From: Xylophilus sp. GW821-FHT01B05
GTDB taxonomy: Bacteria; Pseudomonadota; Gammaproteobacteria; Burkholderiales; Burkholderiaceae_C
Length of the DNA stretch: 64,000 nt
Assembly: GCA_038961845.1 (NCBI GenBank)
Contig: CP152408.1
Coordinates: 5,518,001 to 5,582,000, forward strand
Direction of reading: 5' to 3'
A program made the position numbers and the translations under genes. The notes under the pieces were generated by a model. That model made no database searches and was not told the DNA's origin. It saw only the letters and a list, made by a program, of their open reading frames with translations. Positions 7,906-15,687 of this stretch are shown in pieces (within the stretch, counting starts at the first letter, position 1; every line of letters starts with the position of its first letter).

Positions 7906-9331
7906 CGCCATGGCCCCGGCCTTCAACGAACTGATGGCCCTGCGCGGCCAGGGCGCGGTCGCGCCAGGCGAAGTCACGGTGCAGGGCCGCGACCCCTTCC
8001 ACCCCACGCCCTTTCGCGTCGGGGACACCACGGCCGCCGTGCTCGCCGCCGTGGGCGTGGCGGCCAACGACCTGTGGCAGCAGCGCACCGGCCGGCGCCA
8101 GCAGTTGCGGGTAGACCAGCGCCATGCCGCGGCCACCGTGCGCACGGTGGACTACACCCGCGCACGCAACGCCGCAGGCGGCTACGAGCCGGTGCCGATC
8201 CCACAGGCCATGGCCCACATGCTGGCAGTGACCCAGCCCTGGCCCACGCGCGACGGCCGCTGGTTTCTGCCGCATCTGAACCTGCCGCATCTGTCGCAGC
8301 GCGTGCTGGAGGTATTGCAGTGCGACAGCACGCCCGAAGCCGTGCGCGCCGCCGTCGGCCGCTGGGATGCCGATGCGCTGGAACAGGCCATTGCCGCCGC
8401 GCGCGCCTGCGGCGGCACGATCCGCAGCGCCGAGGAATGGCTGGCGCATCCGCAGGGCCGCTACCTCGCAGCGCGGCCGGTGGTGGAAGTGGACCGCATC
8501 GGCCACAGCACACCGCCCGCCCTGCCCGCAGGCGCAGCGCGCCCGCTGTCCGGCGTGCGCGTGCTGGATCTGACCCGCATCCTGGCTGGCCCCATCGCAG
8601 GCCGCACATTGGCCGAGCTGGGCGCGGATGTGCTCATGGTCACCGCCCGGCACCTGCCGCAAACACCCGAGCATGTGCGCGACACCAGCCACGGCAAGCG
8701 CAGTTGCTTTCTCGACCTGACGCGCCCGGCCGACGCCGAGCGCTTTGCCGCGCTGGTGGCCGAGGCCGACGTGCTGGTCAACGGCTACCGCCCCGGCCGC
8801 CTCGCCGCGCTGGGCTTTGACGAAGACCACCTGTGGCGGCTGCGACCAGACCTGGTGCAGCTGCAAGTGAGCTGCTATGGCTCCGGCGGCCCCTGGGCCG
8901 AGCGCGCCGGCTGGGAGCAGGTGGCCCAGGCCGTGAGCGGCGTCTGCGAAACGCAGGGCCGCCGCATCGGCGCAGGCCCGCCCAAGCTGGTCTTTGCCCC
9001 CTTGTGCGACTACACCACCGGCTACCTCGCCGCCTATGGCGCGCTGCTGGCGTTGGGCCGGCGCGCACGCCAAGGCGGCGGCTGGCGCGTGCACACCGCG
9101 CTGTGCGGCGCCGCCATGCTGGTGCAGCGCCAAGGCCTGGCCGAGGGCTTTGTCCAGGCACCCGGCCGGCTCACCGAAACAGAACTGCAGCCGCTGCTGG
9201 TGCAGCAATCCACCTGCTATGGCGAGCTACAGACGCTGGGCCCGGCATTGCAGTTGTCCGACACACCGCCGCGCTGGGACCGACCCACGCCCCGGCTCGG
9301 CGGCGACCGGGCGGAGTGGCTGCCGCGCTGA
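7898..9331 (+). CDS. Divergent class III CoA-transferase with Glu at the catalytic Asp position
   Basis: A 477-residue protein. Residues about 215-477 follow the N-terminal CoA-transferase pattern: LSGVRVLDLTRILAGPIAG, LGADVLMV, GKRSCFLDL, LVNGYRPGRL. Where the first CoA-transferase has AYDQIIQ, this one has GWEQVAQ (Glu340). Residues 1-200 resemble the C-terminal part of the family (TRDGRWFLPHLNLPHL), so the halves are in permuted order. This may be a subfamily using Glu, an acyl-transfer variant or a partner of the first enzyme. It overlaps the SMP-30 gene by eight bases and is the last gene of the run. Confidence 0.75.
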   Translation: MLDAMAPAFNELMALRGQGAVAPGEVTVQGRDPFHPTPFRVGDTTAAVLAAVGVAANDLWQQRTGRRQQLRVDQRHAAATVRTVDYTRARNAAGGYEPVPIPQAMAHMLAVTQPWPTRDGRWFLPHLNLPHLSQRVLEVLQCDSTPEAVRAAVGRWDADALEQAIAAARACGGTIRSAEEWLAHPQGRYLAARPVVEVDRIGHSTPPALPAGAARPLSGVRVLDLTRILAGPIAGRTLAELGADVLMVTARHLPQTPEHVRDTSHGKRSCFLDLTRPADAERFAALVAEADVLVNGYRPGRLAALGFDEDHLWRLRPDLVQLQVSCYGSGGPWAERAGWEQVAQAVSGVCETQGRRIGAGPPKLVFAPLCDYTTGYLAAYGALLALGRRARQGGGWRVHTALCGAAMLVQRQGLAEGFVQAPGRLTETELQPLLVQQSTCYGELQTLGPALQLSDTPPRWDRPTPRLGGDRAEWLPR

Positions 9332-9354
9332 GCGCCGGACGGGCGTCAGTGCTT

Positions 9355-9409
9355 CATTATTGATAGCTATTAGCCCAGTCTGTGCCTGGGCTAATGGCAT
9401 ATTTCATGC
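9355..9409 (+). repeat. Interspersed palindromic repeat, family A
   Basis: TTGATAGCTATTAGCCCAG, a short loop, CTGGGCTAATGGCATATTTC. The hairpin GCCCAG/CTGGGC is intact. It lies between the convergent ends of the catabolic operon (9331) and the Fic gene (9422) and may serve as a two-way transcript end. Confidence 0.8.
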
Positions 9410-9421
9410 AGAACACCGGTA

Positions 9422-10543
9422 TCACGACAGCACTAGTTCGTAGCTGCTGCTGCGCCCGCCAGCGGCGGCCTTCACCAGCACGCCCTTCTCCAGCAGGTCG
9501 CTGATGTCGCGCAGGGCCGTGTCCTGCGAGCATTTGGCAATCGCCGCCCATTTGGTCGTGGTCAGCTTGCCCTCGAAGCCATCCAGCAGCCGGTTCACCA
9601 GCTTGATCTGCCGCTCGTTCATCGGCTTGTGAGCCTGGCGTTGCCAGAACTGCGCCTTGGCCAGCACGGCGGCCAGCGTACCTTCCGCGTCCTCGATAGC
9701 GCGCAGCAGGCAGGCCAGAAACCACAAGAGCCAGGGCGTGACATCCAGAGGGCCTTTTTGCGTGGCTTCGAGTTGGTCGTAGTAGTCCTTGCGCTCCCGT
9801 TGGATCTGGCCCGACAGGCTGTAGAAGCGCTGCCCCGCCCCCTCGCCACGCGCCAACACCATGTCGCCCACCGCGCGTGACATGCGGCCATTGCCGTCAT
9901 CGAAGGGGTGCAGCGTGACCAGCCATAGATGGGCCAGGCCGGCCTTGAGCACGAAGTCGCCGGCATCGTCCGCGTTGAACCACTGCAGAAAGACGCTGGT
10001 CTCGGCCTCCAGCCGGTCAGCGGGGGGCGCCTGGTAGTGCACCTTCTGGCGCCCCGCAGGCCCCGAGACCACCTGCATGGGCCCCAAGGCAGCGTCGCGC
10101 CATGCACCGGTGCGAATGCGGGCCATGCCGCTGTAGCCCGAAGGAAACAGGGCGGCATGCCAGCCAAACAAACGCTCGGCCGTCAGTGGCTCGGCATGGC
10201 GCGTGATGGCGTCCAGCACCATGTCCACCACGCCATCCACATGGCGGTCAGCCGGCGCCAGCGCGCCGATATCCACGCCCAGGCGGCGCGCAATCGAAGA
10301 GCGCACCGCATGCAGGGGCAGCCGTTCGCCTTCAATCTCGCTGGTCTTGAGTACGTCTTCCGTCAGCACCTGCAGGGTGGCTTGCTCGCGTTGCGCCATG
10401 CCCAGATCAGCCATGCGCCCCAGCAGATGGCCCTGGGCCCGGTGCACGCGCGCCAGCGGCACCGCCAGCGCCTGCAGATCAAAACGCATACCCGGCCAGC
10501 CGGGCTGCTGCCAGAGGTAAAGCGGGTCGTCTTCGGGGGTCAT
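9422..10543 (-). CDS. Fic-family AMP-transferase-type protein with N-terminal inhibitory motif
   Basis: 373 residues. The complete Fic motif HPFDDGNGR is at residues 212-220 (His212 catalytic). An N-terminal inhibitory helix motif TSEIEG is at 67-72, with Glu71 placed to block ATP, as in class II (self-inhibited) Fic proteins. The N-terminal about 100 residues resemble the DUF4172 domain often found in this group. The last about 60 residues form a winged-helix-like domain (KLTTTKWAAIAKCSQDTALR), suggesting DNA binding. Fic enzymes transfer AMP to Ser/Thr/Tyr of a target protein. No separate antitoxin is adjacent. A palindrome 14 bases upstream suggests autoregulation. Confidence 0.9.
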   Translation of the reverse strand: MTPEDDPLYLWQQPGWPGMRFDLQALAVPLARVHRAQGHLLGRMADLGMAQREQATLQVLTEDVLKTSEIEGERLPLHAVRSSIARRLGVDIGALAPADRHVDGVVDMVLDAITRHAEPLTAERLFGWHAALFPSGYSGMARIRTGAWRDAALGPMQVVSGPAGRQKVHYQAPPADRLEAETSVFLQWFNADDAGDFVLKAGLAHLWLVTLHPFDDGNGRMSRAVGDMVLARGEGAGQRFYSLSGQIQRERKDYYDQLEATQKGPLDVTPWLLWFLACLLRAIEDAEGTLAAVLAKAQFWQRQAHKPMNERQIKLVNRLLDGFEGKLTTTKWAAIAKCSQDTALRDISDLLEKGVLVKAAAGGRSSSYELVLS

Positions 10544-10556
10544 GCGGAGATTATGG

Positions 10557-10605
10557 GCTTATTCGCCGCGAAAAATGCGGTGAATAAGCCCGTTAATCAC
10601 CGCAT
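10557..10605. promoter_or_regulatory. Three half-site operator candidate upstream of fic
   Basis: GCTTATTCGCCGC and GCGGTGAATAAGC form an inverted repeat (10557-10589, one mismatch in the stem). A third copy of the half-site, TTAATCACCGCAT, follows at 10593-10605. The array begins 14 bases before the Fic start codon, where repressor binding would block transcription. The winged-helix C-terminus of the Fic protein is the obvious candidate ligand. Confidence 0.65.
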
Positions 10606-10630
10606 GACATGCAGAGCTGGACGCTAAGGC

Positions 10631-11587
10631 CTACGCCCCGCCCCCATAAACAGCCTGCCGTTGCTGCTCGCTGTCTGCCAGCAGCTCAACAAAGCTCCGG
10701 ACCTTTGCCGGGCGAAAGCGCGCGGCCGGGAACACTGCGTGGATGCCGCCGGAGGGCAGGCGCCATTGCGGCAGGACCTGGATGAGGCGGCCCTCGGCAA
10801 GATCGTCTTCCACTGCGTAATCCGGCAGCACGGAGAGCCCCATTCCCTGGCTCACGGCGGCACGCACGGCGAACGTGGCATCCAGAAAAACGGAGGCCTG
10901 CACGGTCACGTCCTGGCGGTCGGTCTCGTTGCGCGAGAAGTTCCAGCGGAGGTGGTTGCGCAAGGCGGTGTTGGCAACGAACGGCAGTTGGGCGATGTCT
11001 TGCGGGCGGCTGACCTGTGCCAGTTGCTGCGCCATGCTGGGTGACGCCACCAGCAGTTGCCGGAAGGTGCCGATCTTGCGCGCCTGCAGGCCGGTCTCGG
11101 CCAGCCAGCCGACCCGGATCGCCAGCTCGATATTGCCGGACATGATGTCCAGCGTCTGGTCGCTGAGGATGGCGTCTACCTTGCAGGCCGGATAGCGCTG
11201 CCGGAAAGCGGCGATGACCGGTACGACAACCCCGACGCCGTAGTCGAAGGGCGCCGTCAGCCGCAGCGTGCCAGAGGGCTCGGCCGAGCCCTCGGCCAGT
11301 TCGTCGAAGGCGTCTTCGGCCTCGCGCAGGATCAGGGCGCAGCGCAGGTAGAAGGCCTGCCCGGCTTCGGTCGGCTGCACCTTGCGCGTGGTGCGCACCA
11401 GGAGCGATGTCCGGAACTCGCTCTCCAGCCGGGCGACCTGCTGGCTGACCACGGCCTTGGTGATGCCCAGGCGCTCTGCGGCTGCGGTGAACGAGCCGGT
11501 TTCCACCACGGACACGAAGTAGGTCAGGCGCCTCAGGTTGCCGAGCCCGCCCAGGCTGTTCTCGGCTTGATTGTATGTTTTCAACAT
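10631..11587 (-). CDS. LysR-family transcriptional regulator
   Basis: A 318-residue regulator. The helix-turn-helix occupies residues about 18-77 (LTYFVSVVETGSFTAAAERL, then KAVVSQQVARLE), followed by the LysR substrate-binding domain (SGTLRLTAPFDYG, VLPDYAVEDDLAEGRL). This is the CrgA-like LysR group. It diverges from the metallo-beta-lactamase-like gene at 11810 and probably controls it. The ATG lies inside a perfect inverted repeat, so autorepression is likely. A TTG three bases downstream is an alternative start. Confidence 0.88.
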   Translation of the reverse strand: MLKTYNQAENSLGGLGNLRRLTYFVSVVETGSFTAAAERLGITKAVVSQQVARLESEFRTSLLVRTTRKVQPTEAGQAFYLRCALILREAEDAFDELAEGSAEPSGTLRLTAPFDYGVGVVVPVIAAFRQRYPACKVDAILSDQTLDIMSGNIELAIRVGWLAETGLQARKIGTFRQLLVASPSMAQQLAQVSRPQDIAQLPFVANTALRNHLRWNFSRNETDRQDVTVQASVFLDATFAVRAAVSQGMGLSVLPDYAVEDDLAEGRLIQVLPQWRLPSGGIHAVFPAARFRPAKVRSFVELLADSEQQRQAVYGGGA

Positions 11588-11590
11588 ACA
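11572..11590. promoter_or_regulatory. Perfect inverted repeat over the LysR start, candidate operator
   Basis: TGTATGTT-TTC-AACATACA, an 8+8 perfect inverted repeat with a 3-base centre. It covers the ATG of the LysR gene, and a further partial half-site (CGTATGTAT) lies at about 11602-11610 toward the divergent promoter. Confidence 0.6.
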
Positions 11591-11809
11591 TTTTGTTTAT
11601 CACGTATGTATTTAAGAGTCAATCGATAGTGCCTACGATCGGCCGCTTCCCCCAAAGACAAGCCATCGGGACCGTATGGACCACGCGGCTGCCGAGGCCT
11701 CCCAGGTGCACTGGCACATCCATTGGAAACAAGCCAAGCGGTGCCCACGCCCACGATCCGCCTCCGTCCCTGCCGGCCCTTTTATTCAACTGCGCACAAG
11801 GCAAACACC

Positions 11810-12709
11810 ATGACCACACGACGCGAACTTATTCAAACCGTAGCCGCCGCGGGTGTCGCGACGGCCATCCTAGGAGTGCAAAACGCTATGGCCGCCACCA
11901 CCCAACTGACCTGGAAACACTTCCCCGCTGGCGAGCACGGATTCTTCCGCGCCCCGGTGCTGATCTCCGGCGCGAGCGAAGCCGTGCTGATCGATGGCGG
12001 CTTCACGCTGCCCGACGGCCGGGCGCTGGCCGAGGCCATCAAGGCCAGCGGCAAGAAGCTCACGACCATCTACATCAGCCAGAGCGATCCGGACTACTAC
12101 TTCAGCCTGGGCCCGATCAAGGCGGCCTTCCCCGGCGCCAAGGTGATCGCTGCGTCGAGCACGATCGCCGCCATCAAGGGCAATGTGGAGAAGAAGCTGG
12201 CCACCTGGAGCCCGCAGCTCAAGGAAAACGGCCCGCAGACCCTGGCCGATGTCGTGATCCCCGAAGCCTTCGACGGCCGCAGCCTGACCCTGGAAGGCCA
12301 GACCATCGAGATCACCGATGCCGCCGGCCTCGACAACCGCCGCTACCTCTGGGTGCCGTCGCTCAACGCCATCTTCGGCGGCGTGCTGCTGTTCTCTGGC
12401 GTGCACGTGTGGACGGCTGACACGCAGGGCGCCGAAGCCCGCGCAGCCTGGATCAAGACGCTCGACGCCATGGCAGCGCGCAAGCCCGCCGTGGTGGTGC
12501 CGGGCCACATGGCGGTCGGTGCTGCAACAGACGCCACGGCGATCAGCTACACCCGCGACTACCTCGTGGCGTTCGAGGAAGAGCTGGCCAAGGCCGCCGA
12601 CAGCGCGGCCCTGATTGCCGCCATGACCAAGCGCTATCCAAACGCCGGCATGGGCGTGGCGCTGCAGATCGGCGCCAAGGTCGCCAAGGGCGAGATGAAG
12701 TGGGGCTGA
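11810..12709 (+). CDS. Metallo-beta-lactamase-fold protein with degenerate metal motif, secreted
   Basis: 299 residues. The N-terminus has TRRELIQ and a hydrophobic stretch to NAMAA, a possible Tat-type signal. The body follows the MBL fold: VLISGASEAVLIDGGF, then the position of the zinc motif HxHxDH, then VVPGHMAVG. The zinc motif reads SQSDPDY (residues 90-96), so His is replaced by Gln91, Asp93 and Tyr96, with only Asp95 kept. It is therefore unlikely to bind two zinc ions in the usual way. It lies four bases before an NTF2-like gene, opposite a LysR gene. The start at 11810 gives a coherent signal peptide. Confidence 0.8.
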   Translation: MTTRRELIQTVAAAGVATAILGVQNAMAATTQLTWKHFPAGEHGFFRAPVLISGASEAVLIDGGFTLPDGRALAEAIKASGKKLTTIYISQSDPDYYFSLGPIKAAFPGAKVIAASSTIAAIKGNVEKKLATWSPQLKENGPQTLADVVIPEAFDGRSLTLEGQTIEITDAAGLDNRRYLWVPSLNAIFGGVLLFSGVHVWTADTQGAEARAAWIKTLDAMAARKPAVVVPGHMAVGAATDATAISYTRDYLVAFEEELAKAADSAALIAAMTKRYPNAGMGVALQIGAKVAKGEMKWG

Positions 12710-12713
12710 TGCG

Positions 12714-13106
12714 ATGACCGCCAACCTCGACATCGTCCGCGCCCACTACGCGGCATCGGCACAGGGGAACGTCGCCGGGATGATGGCCAACGTGTCGCCG
12801 CAGGTGCGCTGGACCGAGATGGCGGGCTTTCCCTGCGCGGGCACCTGGGTCGGGCCGCAGGCCGTGGCCGATAACGTCTTTGCCGTTCTGGGCCGGGACT
12901 GGATCGGCTACCGCTTCGAGCTGCAAACCCTCATCGACGGTGGCGGTGACCAGGTCATTGGCGTGGGCGACTACCACGGCACTTTCCGCGCCACCGGCAA
13001 GGCCCTGCAGGCCCGCGTGGCCCACGTCTGGAAGCTGCAGGACGGAAAGATCGTGGCCTTCGAGCAGTTCACCGACACGCTGCTCGTGCGCCAGGCCATG
13101 GCCTGA
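12714..13106 (+). CDS. NTF2-like (SnoaL-type) protein
   Basis: 130 residues with the compact alpha+beta-barrel pattern of SnoaL-like proteins: NLDIVRAHYAASAQGNVAGM at the start, MAGFPCAGTWVGPQAV, and HVWKLQDGKIVAFEQFTDT at the end. Members are small isomerases, hydrolases or ligand binders. It is four bases after the MBL-like gene and surely co-transcribed; the pair may act on the same small molecule. No specific function can be assigned. Confidence 0.8.
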   Translation: MTANLDIVRAHYAASAQGNVAGMMANVSPQVRWTEMAGFPCAGTWVGPQAVADNVFAVLGRDWIGYRFELQTLIDGGGDQVIGVGDYHGTFRATGKALQARVAHVWKLQDGKIVAFEQFTDTLLVRQAMA

Positions 13107-13233
13107 TCGGTTGGGCGCCTGCCCACCGTGATGACGAGGCGGATGCCATCTGGCATGCCGCCTCGTCGTTGTTTTGAACCGGCATCCATGGGGTGCCAGC
13201 AAAAGTTCTCTCTTTTCATGAATGGAGCCTTGG

Positions 13234-13347
13234 GTGAACCAGAACCAACGCAAGCCGCAGGATGCCCGGGTCGTGATCTACGGCGGCGGTGTGGGCGGTG
13301 CGCAACTCGCGAAGAAGCTGAGCGGTTCCGCCAAGGGTGGACTATGA
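13234..13347 (+). pseudogene. 5' fragment of an FAD/NAD(P)-binding oxidoreductase gene
   Basis: From a GTG the frame reads about 37 codons including RVVIYGGGVGGAQLAKKL, the Rossmann dinucleotide-binding start of NADH-dehydrogenase-like flavoproteins (usually over 350 residues). It then runs straight into sequence from another gene and stops at 13345-13347. This is a deletion remnant. Confidence 0.65.
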
Positions 13348-13465
13348 GCTGACCAAGCTCGGCCACTCGCTCCGGCCGCCGCTGGAGGTGCTGGCGGACT
13401 GGGTCATCGCCCACCGGGCCGGCATTGAGCGCGCGCGCAAGGCGTTTGACCGTGATGCCCAGTGA
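13337..13465 (+). pseudogene. 3' fragment of an HxlR-type regulator gene
   Basis: In another frame the sequence encodes YELTKLGHSLRPPLEVLADW and continues about 20 residues to a stop at 13463-13465. This is the C-terminal helix-and-wing region of HxlR-family regulators (about 110-150 residues when whole). The upstream two thirds are missing and replaced by the flavoprotein fragment. GAGGCCCAGT is duplicated just after the stop. Confidence 0.65.
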
Positions 13466-13505
13466 GGCCCAGTGAGGCCCAAAGAACGGGCCAGACGCTA
13501 AAACT

Positions 13506-13568
13506 CCTGAATTCATAGCTATAAGCCCAGACTGCACCTGGGCTAGATGCACTTTTCACCAATATTTT
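13506..13568 (+). repeat. Interspersed palindromic repeat, family A
   Basis: TTCATAGCTATAAGCCCAG, loop, CTGGGCTAGATGCACTTTTC, then an AT-rich end. Follows the deletion scar and precedes the GST gene. The whole gap from 13107 to 13660 holds only the scar, this repeat and the GST leader. Confidence 0.8.
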
Positions 13569-13660
13569 TAAATCACGGCACGCCTGCAGGCCATGCGCCT
13601 TCCCGCCAGAATGGCCGCCGCATTCCGCTCCTCTCCATCCCCTTTCGCTTCCAAGACCCC

Positions 13661-14365
13661 ATGTCCAAGCTCTCCGCCTTCCCCATCACCGCCAAGTGGC
13701 CTGCCAAGCACCCCAAGCGTCTGCAGCTCTACTCGCTGCCCACGCCCAATGGCGTGAAGGTGTCGATCCTGCTGGAGGAAACCGGCCTGCCTTACGAGCC
13801 GCACCTGGTCAGCTTTGGTACCGACGACCAGTTCTCGCCCGAATTCCTCTCGCTCAGCCCCAACAACAAGATCCCGGCCATCCTCGACCCCAACGGGCCG
13901 GGCGGCAAGCCGCTGGCGCTGTTCGAGTCCGGCGCCATCCTGGTCTACCTGGCCGGCAAGACCGGCAAGTTCCTGCCGCAAGACGTGGCCGCGCGCTACG
14001 AGACCCTGCAGTGGGTGATGTGGCAGATGGGCGGCGTCGGGCCAATGTTTGGGCAACTGGGCTTCTTCCACAAGTTCGCCGGCAAGGAGTTCGAGGACAA
14101 GCGCCCGCGCGACCGCTACGTGGCCGAATCCAAGCGCCTGCTGGGCGTGCTGGAGCAGCGCCTGCAAGGCCGCGACTGGATCATGGGCAGCGAGTACACG
14201 ATCGCCGACATCGCCGTGTTCCCCTGGGTGCGCAACCTGGTCGGCTTCTACGAAGCGCGCGATCTGGTCGGCTTTGACGCATTCCCGAACGTGCAGCGCG
14301 TGCTGGCGGCCTTTGTGGCGCGGCCGGCCGTGGCGCGCGGGCTGACGATTCCCGCGCGCGATTGA
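13661..14365 (+). CDS. Glutathione S-transferase family protein, YghU/YfcG-like
   Basis: A 234-residue cytosolic GST. The thioredoxin-like N-domain has LYSLPTPNGVKVSILLEETG and LSPNNKIPAILDPNGPGG with LFESGAILVYLA, the glutathione-binding ES. The Asn-rich ...TPNGVKVS start is typical of the YghU/YfcG (nu-class) enzymes that reduce disulfide bonds with glutathione. The C-domain has the N-capping motif TIADIAVFPWV. A longer in-frame start upstream runs through the family-A repeat and is not credible; MSKLSAFP is chosen. Stands alone on the plus strand. Confidence 0.88.
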   Translation: MSKLSAFPITAKWPAKHPKRLQLYSLPTPNGVKVSILLEETGLPYEPHLVSFGTDDQFSPEFLSLSPNNKIPAILDPNGPGGKPLALFESGAILVYLAGKTGKFLPQDVAARYETLQWVMWQMGGVGPMFGQLGFFHKFAGKEFEDKRPRDRYVAESKRLLGVLEQRLQGRDWIMGSEYTIADIAVFPWVRNLVGFYEARDLVGFDAFPNVQRVLAAFVARPAVARGLTIPARD

Positions 14366-14471
14366 GCGCCAGGCCAGCCCCACCCGCCCACTTCGTTACA
14401 GTAGCCGCCCACGCGCGCACGGCCAACCCAGCGGCCGGCGCGCGGCACCATCACCACACAAGAGCGGCACC

Positions 14472-14723
14472 ATGAGCAAAGACCTGGCCAGGCAGAATGA
14501 ATTGAAGAAGATGGAGCTGTGCGCACCCTGCGCCGGCATCCAGCGCAACTGGCGCCGCGCGCCAGGGCACGCAGAGCTGCTGCAAGGCGGCAACCGCAAG
14601 GAAGAGCGCGACCACGGCACCGTCACCATCACCCGCTACCGCTGCGACCGCTGCGGCACGGCCTGGGAATACGAGAACGACAAGACCAACCTGCAGGCGG
14701 GTTGGTCGGTGGTGGGGCGCTGA
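14472..14723 (+). CDS. Small protein with two CxxC pairs (zinc-ribbon-like)
   Basis: 83 residues. Cys17/Cys20 (CAPC) and Cys58/Cys61 (CDRC) are spaced like the two knuckles of a zinc ribbon. The rest is charged and lacks membrane or signal segments. The ATG is preceded by an AAGAG-type site. Function is unknown to me. It lies 106 bases after the GST gene on the same strand and before a long repeat. Confidence 0.65.
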   Translation: MSKDLARQNELKKMELCAPCAGIQRNWRRAPGHAELLQGGNRKEERDHGTVTITRYRCDRCGTAWEYENDKTNLQAGWSVVGR

Positions 14724-14785
14724 GGGCCATTCCCTTTCAAGGTCTTGTGATCCATTTGGTAGTTCTCGCGTCCTGCTGATGGTGG

Positions 14786-15184
14786 GTGTGCGGGGACTTG
14801 CCCCGGCAGGCGACGGACAGCCGGCCCCCACCCCAGCCCTCCCCCAGCGGGGGAGGGAGTAATGCAGAGACAAAGGCCGAGCGCAGCGATGGCCCGACTG
14901 GCTGTCCCGGGGTCCCCTCTGTGGCGTTGAGGAGCGGAGGAGTCGGCAGGTTGCCCGTAGCGAAGCGAAGGGACGGCGAGGACTGTTTGAGCGCAGCGAG
15001 TTCCGCAGCCGCCTGCCGATTCCGAGCACCGCAAAGCAGTCCGGCAAAGCCGGACCGCCACAGTGGGGTCGCCCTTTCTTTGGTGACTTTCTTTCGGCGA
15101 CGCGAAAGAAAGTTACTCGCCCGCCGGGGCGAACTCCCGGCACCCGTCGCCTGCAAGGCAAGCCGCCAAGGGATACCTCAAAGA
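14786..15184 (+). repeat. Long interspersed repeat, family C, copy 1
   Basis: About 310 bases from 14873 closely match 62276-62640 (same orientation), including GTGGCGTTGAGGAGCG, GCAAAGCAGTCCGGCAAAGC and GGGGCGAACTCCCGGCACC. A strong hairpin around 15083-15115 pairs ACTTTCTTTCG with CGAAAGAAAGT. The left part (14786-14860) has a GC-rich palindromic stretch (CCCCCAGCGGGGGAGG). The gap 14724-15199 contains no credible gene. Confidence 0.75.
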
Positions 15185-15258
15185 CCTTGAAAGGGTGGCT
15201 TAAAAGCTGAACGGCTTCGACAAACTCACATACACCGTGCGGCGCTGGCCGAACCCGA
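15126..15258 (-). repeat. Left arm of a 5-kb-spaced inverted duplication
   Basis: On the minus strand this matches 20233-20372: the last codons of a TonB receptor, its stop, then GCCACCCTTTCAAGGTCTTT and the family-C end. The two arms flank ynfA, the FtsI-type gene, the Cys-pair gene and the intact TonB receptor gene. Confidence 0.8.
15200..15256 (-). pseudogene. 3' end remnant of a TonB-dependent receptor gene
   Basis: The minus strand encodes GFGQRRTVYVSLSKPFSF and a stop. The last 17 residues are identical to the C-terminus of the receptor at 18161-20290. Nothing upstream of these codons survives; ynfA ends eight bases away. Either the receptor end was copied here or a second receptor gene was lost. 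Confidence 0.75.
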
Positions 15259-15263
15259 CGGAT

Positions 15264-15581
15264 TCAGCGCGGCTGGAACATGATCAGCCCCATGCCGCCC
15301 AACGCCAGCGCCACACCGGCCAGGTCCCAGCCCGTGGGGCGGATGCCATCTACCGCCCACAACCAAGCCAGCGCCACGCCGATGTAAACCCCGCCGTAGG
15401 CCGCGTACACACGCCCCGCCGCGGCCTCGTGCAGGGTCAACAGCCAGGCGAACAGCGCCAGGCTCAGGGCCGCCGGCAGCAGCAGCCAGAGCGGGCGCCC
15501 TTGCTTGAGCCACAGGTAAGGCAGGTAGCAGCCGATGATCTCAGCCAGCGCGGTGGCGACAAACAGCAGGAAGGTCTTCAT
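15264..15581 (-). CDS. YnfA/UPF0060 family small inner-membrane protein
   Basis: 105 residues with four predicted transmembrane helices: [20 protein letters not shown], a segment at about 30-50, one at about 57-77 ([15 protein letters not shown]) and one at about 84-102. Length and the [13 protein letters not shown] signature match YnfA (108 residues in E. coli), a relative of small multidrug-resistance pumps with no firmly known role. An upstream in-frame start would add 13 basic residues; MKTFLLF is the usual start. Confidence 0.88.
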   Translation of the reverse strand: MKTFLLFVATALAEIIGCYLPYLWLKQGRPLWLLLPAALSLALFAWLLTLHEAAAGRVYAAYGGVYIGVALAWLWAVDGIRPTGWDLAGVALALGGMGLIMFQPR

Positions 15582-15636
15582 GCGGCGATTCTGCCGGCGG
15601 CCTGCAGTGGCCTGCCCCAATCGGCCATCTCATGCG

Positions 15637-15673
15637 GTTTCGCAATCAAGGCGATAACGGCCTGTCGCTTTGA
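15637..15673 (-). repeat. Vestige of repeat family D
   Basis: TTTCGCAATCAAGGCGATAA resembles the minus strand of the 3' end of the element at 50578-50672 (TTATCGCTTTGATTGCGAA). Only about 35 bases remain. Confidence 0.5.
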
Positions 15674-15687
15674 TGGCCAACCCGCAT

